DNA of 64,000 bases, taken from contig CH002504.1 in assembly GCA_000149265.1 (NCBI GenBank), forward strand, positions 40,449-104,448. Direction: 5' to 3'. The position numbers and the translations under genes are program-made. Shown in pieces: positions 54,475 through 64,000 of this stretch. Origin of the DNA: Ciona savignyi (lineage: Eukaryota > Chordata > Ascidiacea > Phlebobranchia > Cionidae). Under the pieces are notes generated by a model. It searched no databases and had not been told where the DNA came from. It saw only the letters and a list, made by a program, of their open reading frames with translations. How positions within the stretch are numbered: the stretch's first letter is position 1; every line of letters begins with the position of its first letter.

Positions 54475-54738
54475 GATTTTGCAATGAAATTTCACAAAAC
54501 CAGAGTGAGTATGGATGCAACAGAGTTTCCTATTCACAAACCCACAGAGTGCTTGCTACCTTTTCAAGTTACTTATAACATTTAAAGGTTTTATGATTGG
54601 ATGTTGTCCACAAAATGGATTGGTTGTCATTTATTTCCGATGCTTACGGAGGAAGAATAACCGATCGTCAAATAATTGAAAGGTCTTCTCCAAAACAATC
54701 TGTGTTTACTTCGGAAGATAGCATTAGTACCGCTTAGA
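54475..54738 (+). pseudogene. DDE_4 transposase fragment, ISL2EU-like
   Basis: The plus strand reads FHKTRVSMDATEFPIHKPTE, with the first catalytic Asp in DATEF, then FQVTYN. A small deletion and frame change follow near 54585. The continuation FMIGCCPQNG and WLSFISDAYGGRITDRQIIE holds the second Asp in SDAYGG. RVI.DATE.(P/F)I.KP and VSFISDAYGG..SDR.I are typical of the DDE_Tnp_4 transposases of the ISL2EU group, often paired with a THAP domain. The region after 54738 and any THAP finger are missing. The family is known to encode a YqaJ nuclease as second protein, and such remnants exist at 3.0 and 11 kb, though not next to this fragment. Confidence 0.65.
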
Positions 54739-54994
54739 TCGGGCTGTGTTACGTTTTTAAAGCCGCTATAAGTGGATTGTGTTAAATGGTAGTAACATGT
54801 GTTTTAATTTCTAACGCAGTTTACATCACGTGACGATGCGTTTAGCACGCATATTCGAAATATTTAGCTGAAACAGAAACTGCACACACTTTAATGAAAA
54901 TTGCGACTGTAGTGTTAATTTATTTACAATTAGTCAATAGACTGTTGTTTAAACAAATAGAGGGATAGGATAATCTTGTTTATCCCGGTGAATG

Positions 54995-55175
54995 GAAAAA
55001 ACAACACATAGGTAATCGTCAGATCACTTTGCGCCCACCATAGCGTTACCGGGGAGCTCTTGCAGTGTGTGCAATGTCCGTTAGGTGCATTGCCCAAGGA
55101 CACAACCACTGGATAGTGACCAGTTTTGTGCCTGCAACCCTTTGGCGGAGATGCGACGCACAAATCCATCAGAAT
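54995..55175 (+). repeat. Dispersed short repeat, copy C (longest)
   Basis: It contains CACATAGGTAATCGTCAGAT, GCGCCCACCATAGCGTTACC, GTGCATTGCCCAAGGACACA and ACTGGATAGTGACCAGTT. This is the fullest copy of the family also seen near 48540, 53338 and 55740. The TGCCCAAGGACACAAC block is familiar from short repeats in marine animals. Confidence 0.55.
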
Positions 55176-55536
55176 AAAATGTCGGACAAAATTGTAACCT
55201 ATGGATAGTTACTTTATAAAAAGGATTCACTTATTTGCGGGACAACCCACTTCTTAATACGAGTAGGACGGGGTAAGGATAAATCATGATATAATTAGTC
55301 TGCTTTATTATATAACCATAAAATACTAAACTTACAGATAGAAGGGTAACTAGCAAGATTTCCATTTGAGGCTTCTTAATTGGAAGGAGGGAAAAGTTCA
55401 TCATCCCCTGCAAACTGATGGGCCACAGTTGTGGCATTCACGTTCTTAAGGTATACTTTATCCAAATAAGTAAAATTATATATGTTAATGTATACTCACT
55501 CACACACTCACTTTAATTTTATTTCATTTGTCACAG

Positions 55537-55668
55537 ATTGCAGAAGAACTTATTTTGCAGATGTTTTCTGAAAGATTAAATACTGCACAACACACAGTAA
55601 CATACAGAACTAATATTCCAGAGTTAAGAATGGAAATGGCCATAAAAGTTCTTAAAACTTCGGGTTAG
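55537..55668 (+). CDS. Orphan terminal exon, 43 residues, unknown
   Basis: After a good acceptor (CATTTGTCACAG) the frame reads IAEELILQMFSERLNTAQHT and then NIPELRMEMAIKVLKTSG before TAG at 55666. It is helical and charged. No family recognised, no upstream exon with matching phase found. Confidence 0.3.
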   Translation: MAEELILQMFSERLNTAQHTVTYRTNIPELRMEMAIKVLKTSG

Positions 55669-55736
55669 ATGTTAATATTTATTATGGGAAACCGCACGCC
55701 CTCCATGCAATATCAACTAAATTGGAAAAACACAGT

Positions 55737-55840
55737 GAGCGTTATCATACTGGGAATTGTCAGATTATTACTATAAAAAAAAAGAAATGGCTCCCACCCC
55801 CATACGTTGCGCCTTGTACAACATATGCAAGCATCTAAAT
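55737..55840 (+). repeat. Dispersed short repeat, copy D
   Basis: GTTATCATACTGGGAATTGT followed by CAGATTATTACTAT, then CCCATACGTTGCGCC; a diverged member of the family near 48540, 53338 and 55003. Confidence 0.4.
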
Positions 55841-56392
55841 ATTGCACTCTGACAGTCACAGCAGTTGGATAATCTAAATCAGCTGAGATCATGTAAAATG
55901 TTGGGGGCTGTTGAACAATTTCTTGCAGTCCTAGTCGAAAAGTATTATTGTTCATGGATTCTACATTTTTCTATATTTTTCACTTTCTAACAATCTCCAC
56001 TAATTCAGTAAACAAAATTTTATTTCAGTAAAAACTAGGAATCATGACTGGAGCATTTGCCAGCTCTTAAATAAGCATCCACATTACCTTTAATTTGTTT
56101 TATAGCAAGTATTAAATGTCTATTATTGTAGTGTGTATGTACTGGTATGTATTTTATAATATATAAACACGCATACATTTTGCTATGAAGAGTAGGGGCC
56201 CCGCCATCACATTTCTAATTGGGCCCCGCGGTTCCTAGCACCGGGCCTGTGCATAACAACAAGAGGCAAGTGCTCCATAGACTATCTGATATTACTAATA
56301 TCCTAGCTTCTACACCCGGTTCCACTTAGTCAATACTATTATTTTATCGGTATAATTTAGTATATTCAAATTGGCCAGTTTAAACATCCTGT

Positions 56393-59300
56393 ATGCCACC
56401 TTCCAAAAGAAAAACATGTCTGATATGCAGCAAGCTAATCCGTATTAATCAAAATTTTGTTTTTTTGTGACAGTTGCCACTCAAACTTACACTTGAATTG
56501 TCTAAAGAATACCCATCTAAGCCTTAATGCAAATAATATTAAAAAGAATATTCATATTTCACATTGCAACTGGCTGTGCACCACCCGCTCTTCTGAGTCA
56601 CACCTGCCTTTTCATGAGATTTCCGACTCTGAACTTTCCCCTTCTAGTACTGCTGCCCAAATCAATCTTGACCCAAGTAAATTAAATTCTTTTTTTAATT
56701 ACCTAGATGACGATGTGTTAGATAAAGAAGGTAATGAGGAAACTACCATTGGGTGCCCGGAGCTATATATAACATCAAATCAATGTAAACCCCATATGTT
56801 TGAAAGTGAACAAAATTTTTCCACCCGGAGTTTGAATATTAGATCTTTGGCAAATCCTCATAACTTTAGTAAACTGGAAGCTTTAGTATTATCTCTTAAA
56901 TTCAAACCTGAAGTTATTGCAATAACTGAAACATGGATAGTTGGAAACCAAACAGGGCAATATTCAAATTTACCCGGTTATGTTTTCGTTAGCAACAGCC
57001 GGACTGAACACAGGGGCGGTGGAGTTGGAATGTACATCAGATCTGACCTAGATTTTCATGTTAAAGAATGCCTATCAGTTATGGAGGAGAGGGTTTTTGA
57101 GTCCCTTTTTGTAACCTTTCCTAATTTACTACCCCAGCCTACACCTAATTCAAAATCATCCTTAATCTGTGGTGTTATTTATCGGCCACCTAGATCGGAC
57201 TCTAAATCAAATTCCTTCTTCCTAGAAAATTGATTAAAGTTGCTTGAAAAAATTGAAACAAGACACTCACAATGCATCATAGTAGGTGACTTCAATTATG
57301 ACCTTCTCATTGGAAATAACAACCATATCAACAATTTTAAAGATGCAATGCATGAAAATTGTTACCAGTCCATTATAAATAAACCGACCCGGATTACGGA
57401 CTCAGGTGCAACTGCAATTGACCATATTTGGACAACTATTGACAGTAAGAGCTGGCATAATAACACACAGTATATCTGATCATCTACCTGTCATAATGTC
57501 CTTAAACACTAAAACAGATAATAAATCCAGTAGAATACAATCAAAATCAAGAATATTTAGTCAAAGTAATATGTCCCACTTTAAAATACTGCCATCCAAA
57601 CTATGGAATTGGATTCAATTTATTATGAGTCAGATCCAAATATTGCTTATTCGAAATTAATGACTTTGTATAATACTAAATTTAACAGTAGTTTTCCCTT
57701 GGTTAAAATTACCAGTGATAAATCCAACACTTGGTTTAGTGAAGACATCCAGCAACTGAACAAAATTAAACAGAAACTTCACAAAAAATTCATTCAAAAA
57801 CAAACCGAAGACTCCAAATTAAAATATCATTCTGCAAGAAATATTTACAATCGAAAAATCCTGGAGTCAAAAAAAGCTCATTACAGAAAACTTTTTGATT
57901 TTAATAAAAAAAATATGAAAGCCACTTGGAGATCCATAAACAATTTACTTGGTAGACTTAAATCCAAGAACCCAAGGTCATTTTTTGTAGATAGTGTTCG
58001 CACAAGTGATCCAAAGTGCATTGCCAACCACTTTAATAATTATTTTTCAAAATGTTGCAACTGGGTTGGTAAAACAAATTCCAAAATCCCTCTGTCATCA
58101 CACCGACTATCTGGGAACTCAGTCACCCTCCTCCATGTTTTTACTCCCCACCAGTCCATCTGAAATTAAAACTATTATCAAAGATCTNNNNNNNNNNNNN
58201 NNNNNNNNNNNNNNNNNNNNNNNNNNNNNNNNNNNNNNNNNNNNNNNNNNNNNNNNNNNNNNNNNNNNNNNNNNNNNNNNNNNNNNNNNNNNNNNNNNNN
58301 NNNNNNNNNNNNNNNNNNNNNNNNNNNNNNNNNNNNNNNNNNNNNNNNNNNNNNNNNNNNNNNNNNNNNNNNNNNNNNNNNNNNNNNNNNNNNNNNNNNN
58401 NNNNNNNNNNNNNNNNNNNNNNNNNNNNNNNNNNNNNNNNNNNNNNNNNNNNNNNNNNNNNNNNNNNNACCAGACGATTCTTGTAATGTGTTGGTTAACA
58501 TTGTAAATGAACAATTAGAAAAAAAGAAATCAGTTATTGGTGTTTTTCTTGACCTTTCGAAAGCCTTCGATACAATTGACCATGGAATCTTATTTAGTAA
58601 AATGTCCCATATCGGTATCCGGGGTGTTGCACTTGATTGGTTCGGCAGGTACCTGTCCGATCGCAAACAGATAGTAGACTTTAATGGAGTTTTATCATCC
58701 CACATGAACCCTGTAAAACTTGGTGTGCCTCAAGGATCAATCCTTGGGCCATTATTATTTCTTATATATATAAATGACCTTCCAAATTGCCTTAAGCACA
58801 GCCAAACCATAATGTTTGCTGATGACACCAGTATTTTTACACCTGGTGTTAATCAATCTGTAATTTATCAAAATGTTAATGATGACTTAGGTAGAGTATC
58901 TTCCTGGCTCTGTACAAACAAATTAATTTTGATTATTGATAAAACCAAGTATATGTACTTTTCCAACTCTACCAAACCAGTGCCACAACCTCCCCCCATA
59001 GTGATAAACAATTATCCAATTGAAAAAGTTCATTCTTTTAAATTCCTGGGATTGACTATTAATGAACACTTGTCTTGGAAACCCCACATGCTAACACTGA
59101 TTAAAAAATTAAACACCAATATGCTCATGATACGTAAAATTAAACACTTAATTGACCGCCCATCACTGATTGTTAGTCATATCACATACTGCATTTCCAC
59201 CTGGTGTTATGGTAACAATCAATCACTAAATAAACTTCAACGTATATGTAATAAATATATACGAATGATATTTAACCTTGGAAAACACAGTAAGAATTAT

Positions 59301-59628
59301 GCAACAACATAGTTTTTTAAGTATACATGACATGCACAAGCTTGAAATATTATCTATTATGCACAAATGTAAACACCACAATGTACCCCCTTCTATTTTA
59401 CAGTGTATTAAGTTAAAACCAATGACATCAGGCATGTCGACCAGACAAAAATCTGCGATGCCCTTATATATTCCATACTGCAGTAAAACCACCACCCAGC
59501 GAATCAGCATAAAATATATTGGCCCCAAACTCTGGCATCAACTTCCCACTAGTGATATTAAGTCATTTAACAAATTTATTAAAGTAGTAAAACAACACCT
59601 CTTGGATGAAACTCACCCTCTTCCTTAA
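56393..59628 (+). pseudogene. CR1/L2-like LINE, nearly full-length ORF
   Basis: From ATG at 56393 a PHD-like finger reads CLICSKL, then after a shift in a T run FFCDSCHSNLHLNCL. The endonuclease follows: SLNIRSLANPHNFSKLEAL, VIAITETWI, RGGGVGMYIRSDL, ICGVIYRPPRSD, CIIVGDFNYDLL, then after a shift ISDHLPVIMS. A region of linker helices leads to a 279-N gap. Beyond it RT blocks read GVFLDLSKAFDTIDH, KLGVPQGSILGPLLFLIYIN and the catalytic MFADDTSIF near 58815. The C-terminal part ends IKYIGPKLWHQLP near 59540. There is a stop at 57231 in frame and shifts near 57470, 57600, 58130 and 59280, so it is inactive. Tail sequence continues to about 60905. This LINE type primes reverse transcription at the target site. 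An ORF1 is not visible upstream. Confidence 0.88.
58190..58468. other. Assembly gap, 279 N
   Basis: Sized gap inside the LINE between the linker and the RT domain; it hides the first RT motifs. Confidence 0.95.
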
Positions 59629-60905
59629 CCATTGTTAATTTATTTAATATCATATGATTTTCAAACCCTCCCTTATAATGGCCCACTTTTACAATTCCTT
59701 GCATCTCAGTAAAAATAATTCTTGGTTAACATACATAATCTTATCTATATCTAAGCTTATTTTTATAATATCCTAACCCATTCTTAAATTCCCTCTTACT
59801 ATCACACCACTAGTATATTTTACCTTTTGTTCTACCACTCTTTTCTAACTCTTTCACGTTTTGATTTGTTTTATTCTTTGTTGTATCACTTCAATCTTTT
59901 AATGTAACACCAGCAATATATGTTTTTTTTTATTTTTTTTTAATACACCACTTTATTTTTGTCCACATGATTACTCACCAATTCGTTCCACCATATTACA
60001 CTGCAGGCTGTAACTGTTACATGGTAAGCCGATGGCAATATTATTTTGAAGTGGATTTTTTGTTGATGTTTAAATTTAGCCGGCCCTAACAGTTACTTGT
60101 ATCTAGAATGCTCCACATCCAACCACCACTAATGTAGCGCACTAGCTCACCTGCACCCGCATGTATCACTTACAAGTAAAACCCTTTTTCTTTCTCTTTC
60201 TTTTACTATTGTTTTATTTAAGAACCCTACTGTCCAGATTTTCTATTTTTTCAGAGCATTGGGAGATCTAGTGACGGCAGGAGGCTCTTCTGTTGTTGTG
60301 GCGTCACTATAAATCACCATCTCAAGAATTTATTTTTCCGGAACTTGCTGCATAGTTTATTCATTTTTCGTTTTTATTTAATATTAGTTTTGTCAGTTAG
60401 GCAGTCTTTGCCTACTTATTGTTTGTACTATGCATAATTGTTATGCATACTTAAAGTGCAATATTGTTTTGCACAATAATGTTTTTTCTAATTAATTTTA
60501 ATTATTTATTTATGTATGTAATTTTTAATTAATATACTTTTAAATGCCTTGGTAAGTGTTGCACTTGAAACTTTTTCAGTGGAATTTCATTTTTGGGGTT
60601 TTTCCACTGCGGCCCACACTTTCCGGGCCACCCCTTCTTTTAAAGCCGACTCCCCCATTGCACGGGTCGCTTTACCGCACACTTTTTTTTGAGGCTTAGT
60701 GCAATTTTTATTTTATAAACAACTATTTAATTATTTTTAATATTTTTTAAATTGGGTTTAGCGTCCACGTCAAATTATACAGAATTTTAATAGTCTATTT
60801 CTTTTTTTAGACGTGTTCTAACGACTGTCGTTTTGCCGTTTTCCAAATTTTTCCCGATAGTCCCACTTCGTGTTTTCATCGTGGAAACAAAAAATAAACT
60901 AAACT
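59629..60905 (+). mobile_element. Probable 3' UTR of the CR1/L2-like LINE
   Basis: Non-coding, T-rich, with G/C-rich islands near 60600-60690 (TTTTCCACTGCGGCCCACAC, then GGGCCACCCC). It ends at AAAATAAACTAAACTAA, a short-repeat tail of the kind left by CR1/L2 elements. The next bases begin a second LINE copy. Confidence 0.5.
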
Positions 60906-60906
60906 A

Positions 60907-61463
60907 ACCCATCCTCCATTATCATTAACACCTATCAAATTGAACAAGTCAATAACAGACTATCATGGAAGCCACATATACTTAATTTGGCCAAAAAATA
61001 AATACAAATCTTTACAATGGTAAGTAAAATCCGACCACTCATCGATCGTTCTTCACTTTTATCACTGTATCACTCGCTAATTCTTAGTCACATTCAGTAT
61101 TGCATCTCCTCCTGGTGTTTTGGTAACAACCAAATCTTAGCCAAATTACAACGTGTTTGCAATAGGTATATTCGAATGATTTTTTTAACCTTGGCAAACG
61201 GGAAAACACTGTTAAAAACTCGAAATCTTATCAATAATGCTTATAAAGAGCTTCCCACGGCCCTACTTCATTCTATACAGTTAAAACCCATGACGACCAG
61301 AAGCAGAACAAAATTTTCTATTCCATTCTGCAGTAAAACGATTTCCCAACAGTCCATAAAATATATTGGCCCCAAATGCTGGCATCAATTACCAATAAAA
61401 ATTCGCGATTCAACCACATCATACATAAATTTATTACTGTTAATCAACACACCTCTTGAATAA
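60907..61463 (+). pseudogene. Second CR1/L2-like LINE copy, 5'-truncated
   Basis: It starts abruptly within the reverse transcriptase C-terminus (SWKPHI..) and reads IRPLIDRSSLLSLYHSLILS, HIQYCISSWCFGNNQILAKL, RVCNRYIRMIF, SIQLKPMTTRSRTKFSIPFC and SIKYIGPKCWHQLP. It aligns block for block with 59070-59560 of the first LINE but differs at many residues, so it is a related copy, not a recent duplicate. It has one shift near 61190 and lacks about 40 codons between ANGKTLLKTRN and the next block. The abrupt start is typical of incomplete reverse transcription. Confidence 0.8.
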
Positions 61464-62489
61464 TCCTCATCTTACATGAACTTACTATGCAATAATTATA
61501 TAGGATTCTTTATATTAAACCATTTCTTACCTAAAATACTACCCTTATCTACTACTGCCAGTCATTTTTACCATTTATTTACTATTATTACATTTATTAT
61601 TACCTTTTCTTTATTATTACCCTTTATTTATTCCCCAATCCTCCCACTCTCACATAACTCTAGTTTTTTTTCTATTATTTTTATTAAATTGCTTTATCAC
61701 AATTTGACTATTTGACCTTCACTGTATTTTAGTCCACTATACCTAACAGCATGCTGTTTTATTTTTATCAATTCACCATTTAAGTCATGATTGCTCTTCC
61801 ACCTTCCCCGGCTCACTCACCTGCTCTTCGCCGGCGGCTGTGATCCTTTTTCTCCGATGATGCTTTAATAAGATAAAATTTGGCAGTGCAACCCAATTTA
61901 TTTGGAGACTTCAAATTCAACAGTTTAGGACTTACTATTTATAAATAACACACAAAAAAACGGAAGCTTGCTGCTGTTTATTCCTTTTCTTTAATGTAGT
62001 CCTTTTTACTGTAGGGAGCCGTTGCAGGCCGCTTGCCTATTGTGATAGATTGTTCCTTGTAGACACCTAGGTAAACAAACCTGTTACAACACCTGATGCG
62101 ATATCTCGACTCTCGGAGGTGCGCTAATAAATTGAGGTTTTCAGCGTAAACGACTATTCAACGTCTACTTACTATCCATCTCCTGTGGTTCGTCGATCAA
62201 CTCCTCAGTAGTTTTTACCAATTTCAAGTCTTGACTGATTTCTGTTGTATATATTATACTGTACTAAGCTTTTTCCCTAATAGAGTTTCAATTTGCAGCT
62301 ATTGTTTACAGTCAGGTGGTCATAGTTTATGACATCACAGAGGACGCATACTGATGCAATAATATTGTGCTACAAAGCAGTCCGATTAATGTCTCAATGA
62401 AAAATTATACACAAGATAGCACGTACTAGTAGCGTACCGGTACCCAGTCCTACTGACATTCACCTTTGTTCTTACATTAGCTAACAGCT
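61464..62489. other. 3' region of the second LINE and unassigned sequence
   Basis: T-rich sequence with a G/C-rich island at about 61800-61850 (CTTCCCCGGCTCACTCACCT), followed by AATAAGATAAAA, is probably the 3' UTR and tail of the second LINE. From about 61880 to 62489 I see nothing recognisable. Confidence 0.4.
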
Positions 62490-62537
62490 TTGCGACCCCC
62501 TTTAACATGCTTGCGACCCCTTGGTTGGGAACCACTG
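62490..62537 (-). mobile_element. Isolated hAT terminus
   Basis: GCGACCCCTTGGTTGGGAACCACTG is, inverted, CAGTGGTTCCCAACCAAGGG, a typical hAT terminal repeat. It abuts the target duplication of the next element. Its partner end was not found. Confidence 0.55.
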
Positions 62538-62545
62538 ATCTAGAG

Positions 62546-63497
62546 CAGGGATGGGCAACCTTTTTCGGTCCGGGTGCCAAAATCGGCTAAAATTAATGGC
62601 AAAATCCTTCCGCGTGCCAACCAACAATTCGTGAGAACATATTTCTTTTTCATTCTTAAAGGTGCCTGTTTTGAAAAAAAAATGATTTAAATTTACCACA
62701 ATAGTGAAAACACAATATAACAAAAATAAAACATTCACAATAAACTTTCTAAAAAGGTTCAAGTTTTATTTCTAAGAAAATATCAGTTTGAATAGCCCTA
62801 AATAGCCTACATCTCGTACATCAGTTTGAAGTTTTTTAGCTGATGGTCCTAACATTCGGTAGGGACAAAAATCGAAATTATTTTCTTATTTTCTGCAAAA
62901 TAAGCACGCGCTGTACTATTACTGATAGAGCAAACCTTAGGCAGGTGAAAAAGTGTGTTTAACGATGAATTTTTACTGTCGTTAACGCAATTTGATAAAC
63001 GTAACGATGAGCTTATGTGAAATAAGTTTACCGGTCTTTTTTACTTGCCGAAATATGCATGTATAACTTTACCGATACCGAATGACATTACCGGTACAAG
63101 GTACATCATGTTTAGCCTTATAACATTTTGTATCTCAAATTGCTAACAAAAGTAAATTAGGATGCTAAGGGTAACTGATATTACCTACATCTGGTTGTCT
63201 GCACAAACGTACAATTTCTCTCACGTTCGTCTGTGGCAGCAGGTTGCGAAATTTGCAAGCGGATTGTTGTATTCTTTGGTGTTTGTTGAGTAACAATAAC
63301 AAGGTAATAAATAATCAAATCTTCACAACTTACGGTAATAAACATTTTATGCACGTGGCCAAAGCTCAAATATATATTACAACTTTTAAGTTATTATCTT
63401 TAAGAGAATAAAATCTAATTTCCTTGTGAACTAGCGTGCCAGAAATACGAGCTGGCGTGCTAAGTTCGGCACGCGTGCCAGGGGTTGCCCATGCCTG
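62546..63497 (-). mobile_element. Non-autonomous hAT element, copy 3, with 8-bp target duplication
   Basis: It begins CAGGGATGGGCAACC and ends GGTTGCCCATGCCTG, and is flanked by the identical 8-mer ATCTAGAG at 62538-62545 and 63498-63505. It is 952 bp long and inverted relative to copy 1 (5507-6548). It lacks the extra hAT end and the short palindromes (CTCCTACTATAGTAGGA) that are in copy 1. No transposase. Confidence 0.92.
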
Positions 63498-63505
63498 ATC
63501 TAGAG

Positions 63506-64000
63506 CGTATATTCACATTAGTCATTATTAGATGACCAATTGCAGCCAGCAATAACTTTAATTTTAAACACGCCGTAATAGCTTTGGTAGCCAACTGTAA
63601 AAAAGCAGTGTTTTAAATTTATTGTTTGTGTTGTATACCACCGGAATATAGATAACGTTGCTCGTTTTCCCACCCCACGGATAAATAGGAGAGCGCCCTA
63701 TCTTTATCCTGTATGGGATACCGCAAACAAGCTTGGCATATCAGTGTATAAAATATAAATGTTTCGATTACAAAATCCCAACATTTCCCAAGTAGGCTAC
63801 GGAATACAGCATTTCACGCAAAAAAAATTATAAACAAAATAAAGGGTGGAAACACCACCTTCGGTACAAAAAATCCATGGACCACTTGGTATGGAATGAG
63901 CCAATCACAAGAAAAAAATGCTTGGAATATTTTTTTTGTAATACACATTTAGTGTCTTCTCTTTCTTAGTCCACCGGGTACACACGCAAACAAACTGTTA
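63506..64000. other. Right edge, nothing recognised
   Basis: AT-rich sequence with a G/C-richer stretch near 63670-63720; no gene, repeat end or known motif seen. Confidence 0.45.

Overview
This is an AT-rich window from an animal nuclear genome. It has spliced exons with GT..AG borders, AATAAA signals, no bacterial operons, and two assembly gaps (41505-41604 and 58190-58468). The transposon mix (BEL/Pao, Tx1-like and CR1/L2-like LINEs, several hAT lineages, PIF/Harbinger with a MADF partner gene, Merlin, pogo/jerky, MULE-like and YqaJ/SWIM genes) fits a marine invertebrate. The base composition and many short introns suggest an ascidian tunicate, but that is inference; no diagnostic host gene is visible. 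Nearly all recognisable coding sequence belongs to mobile elements.

Layout, left to right. 1-1.8 kb: broken MULE/CARF-like gene running off the left edge (-). 3.0-3.7 kb and 10.3-11.7 kb: two decayed YqaJ-nuclease/SWIM-finger genes in opposite orientation. 5.5-6.5, 11.9-12.5 and 62.5-63.5 kb: three copies of one non-autonomous hAT family, two with perfect 8-bp target duplications. 8.6-9.5 kb: a clean three-exon gene of 208 residues that I do not recognise, the best candidate for a host gene. 12.7 kb: psq-type HTH remnant. 13.1 kb: small hAT MITE. 14.2-15.4 kb: diverged tandem repeat.

15.7-24.1 kb: three elements nested inside one another, each with its own target duplication. The outer hAT (15730-24051) is split by a 7.9-kb PIF/Harbinger (15777-23665) that encodes a convergent transposase and a five-exon MADF/BESS gene. 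The last intron of the MADF gene is in turn split by a 3.7-kb hAT (17697-21383) carrying a BED-finger transposase.

27.25-33.33 kb: complete BEL/Pao retrotransposon on the minus strand with apparently identical LTRs and a CAGAG target duplication. Its pol is frameshifted and lacks the catalytic part of integrase, and one LTR has gained 17 extra copies of a 7-bp repeat. 34.4-35.2 kb: inverted minisatellite (foldback-like). 35.3-37.0 kb: hAT remnant of GTF2IRD2 type. 37.9-38.8 kb: jerky/pogo and ZBED-like remnants.

39.7-45.2 kb: Tx1/L1-like LINE preceded by 240-bp GC-rich promoter-like monomers. 45.3-45.6 kb: possible two-exon small gene. 45.9-46.7 kb: Merlin transposase. 49.5-52.4 kb: HECT exon, ZMYM1-like hAT, and a 140-bp direct duplication of an exon. 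54.5 kb: DDE_4 (ISL2EU-like) transposase fragment, a family whose members are known to carry a YqaJ partner. 56.4-61.5 kb: CR1/L2-like LINE and a second 5'-truncated copy. I found no CRISPR array, rRNA or convincing tRNA.
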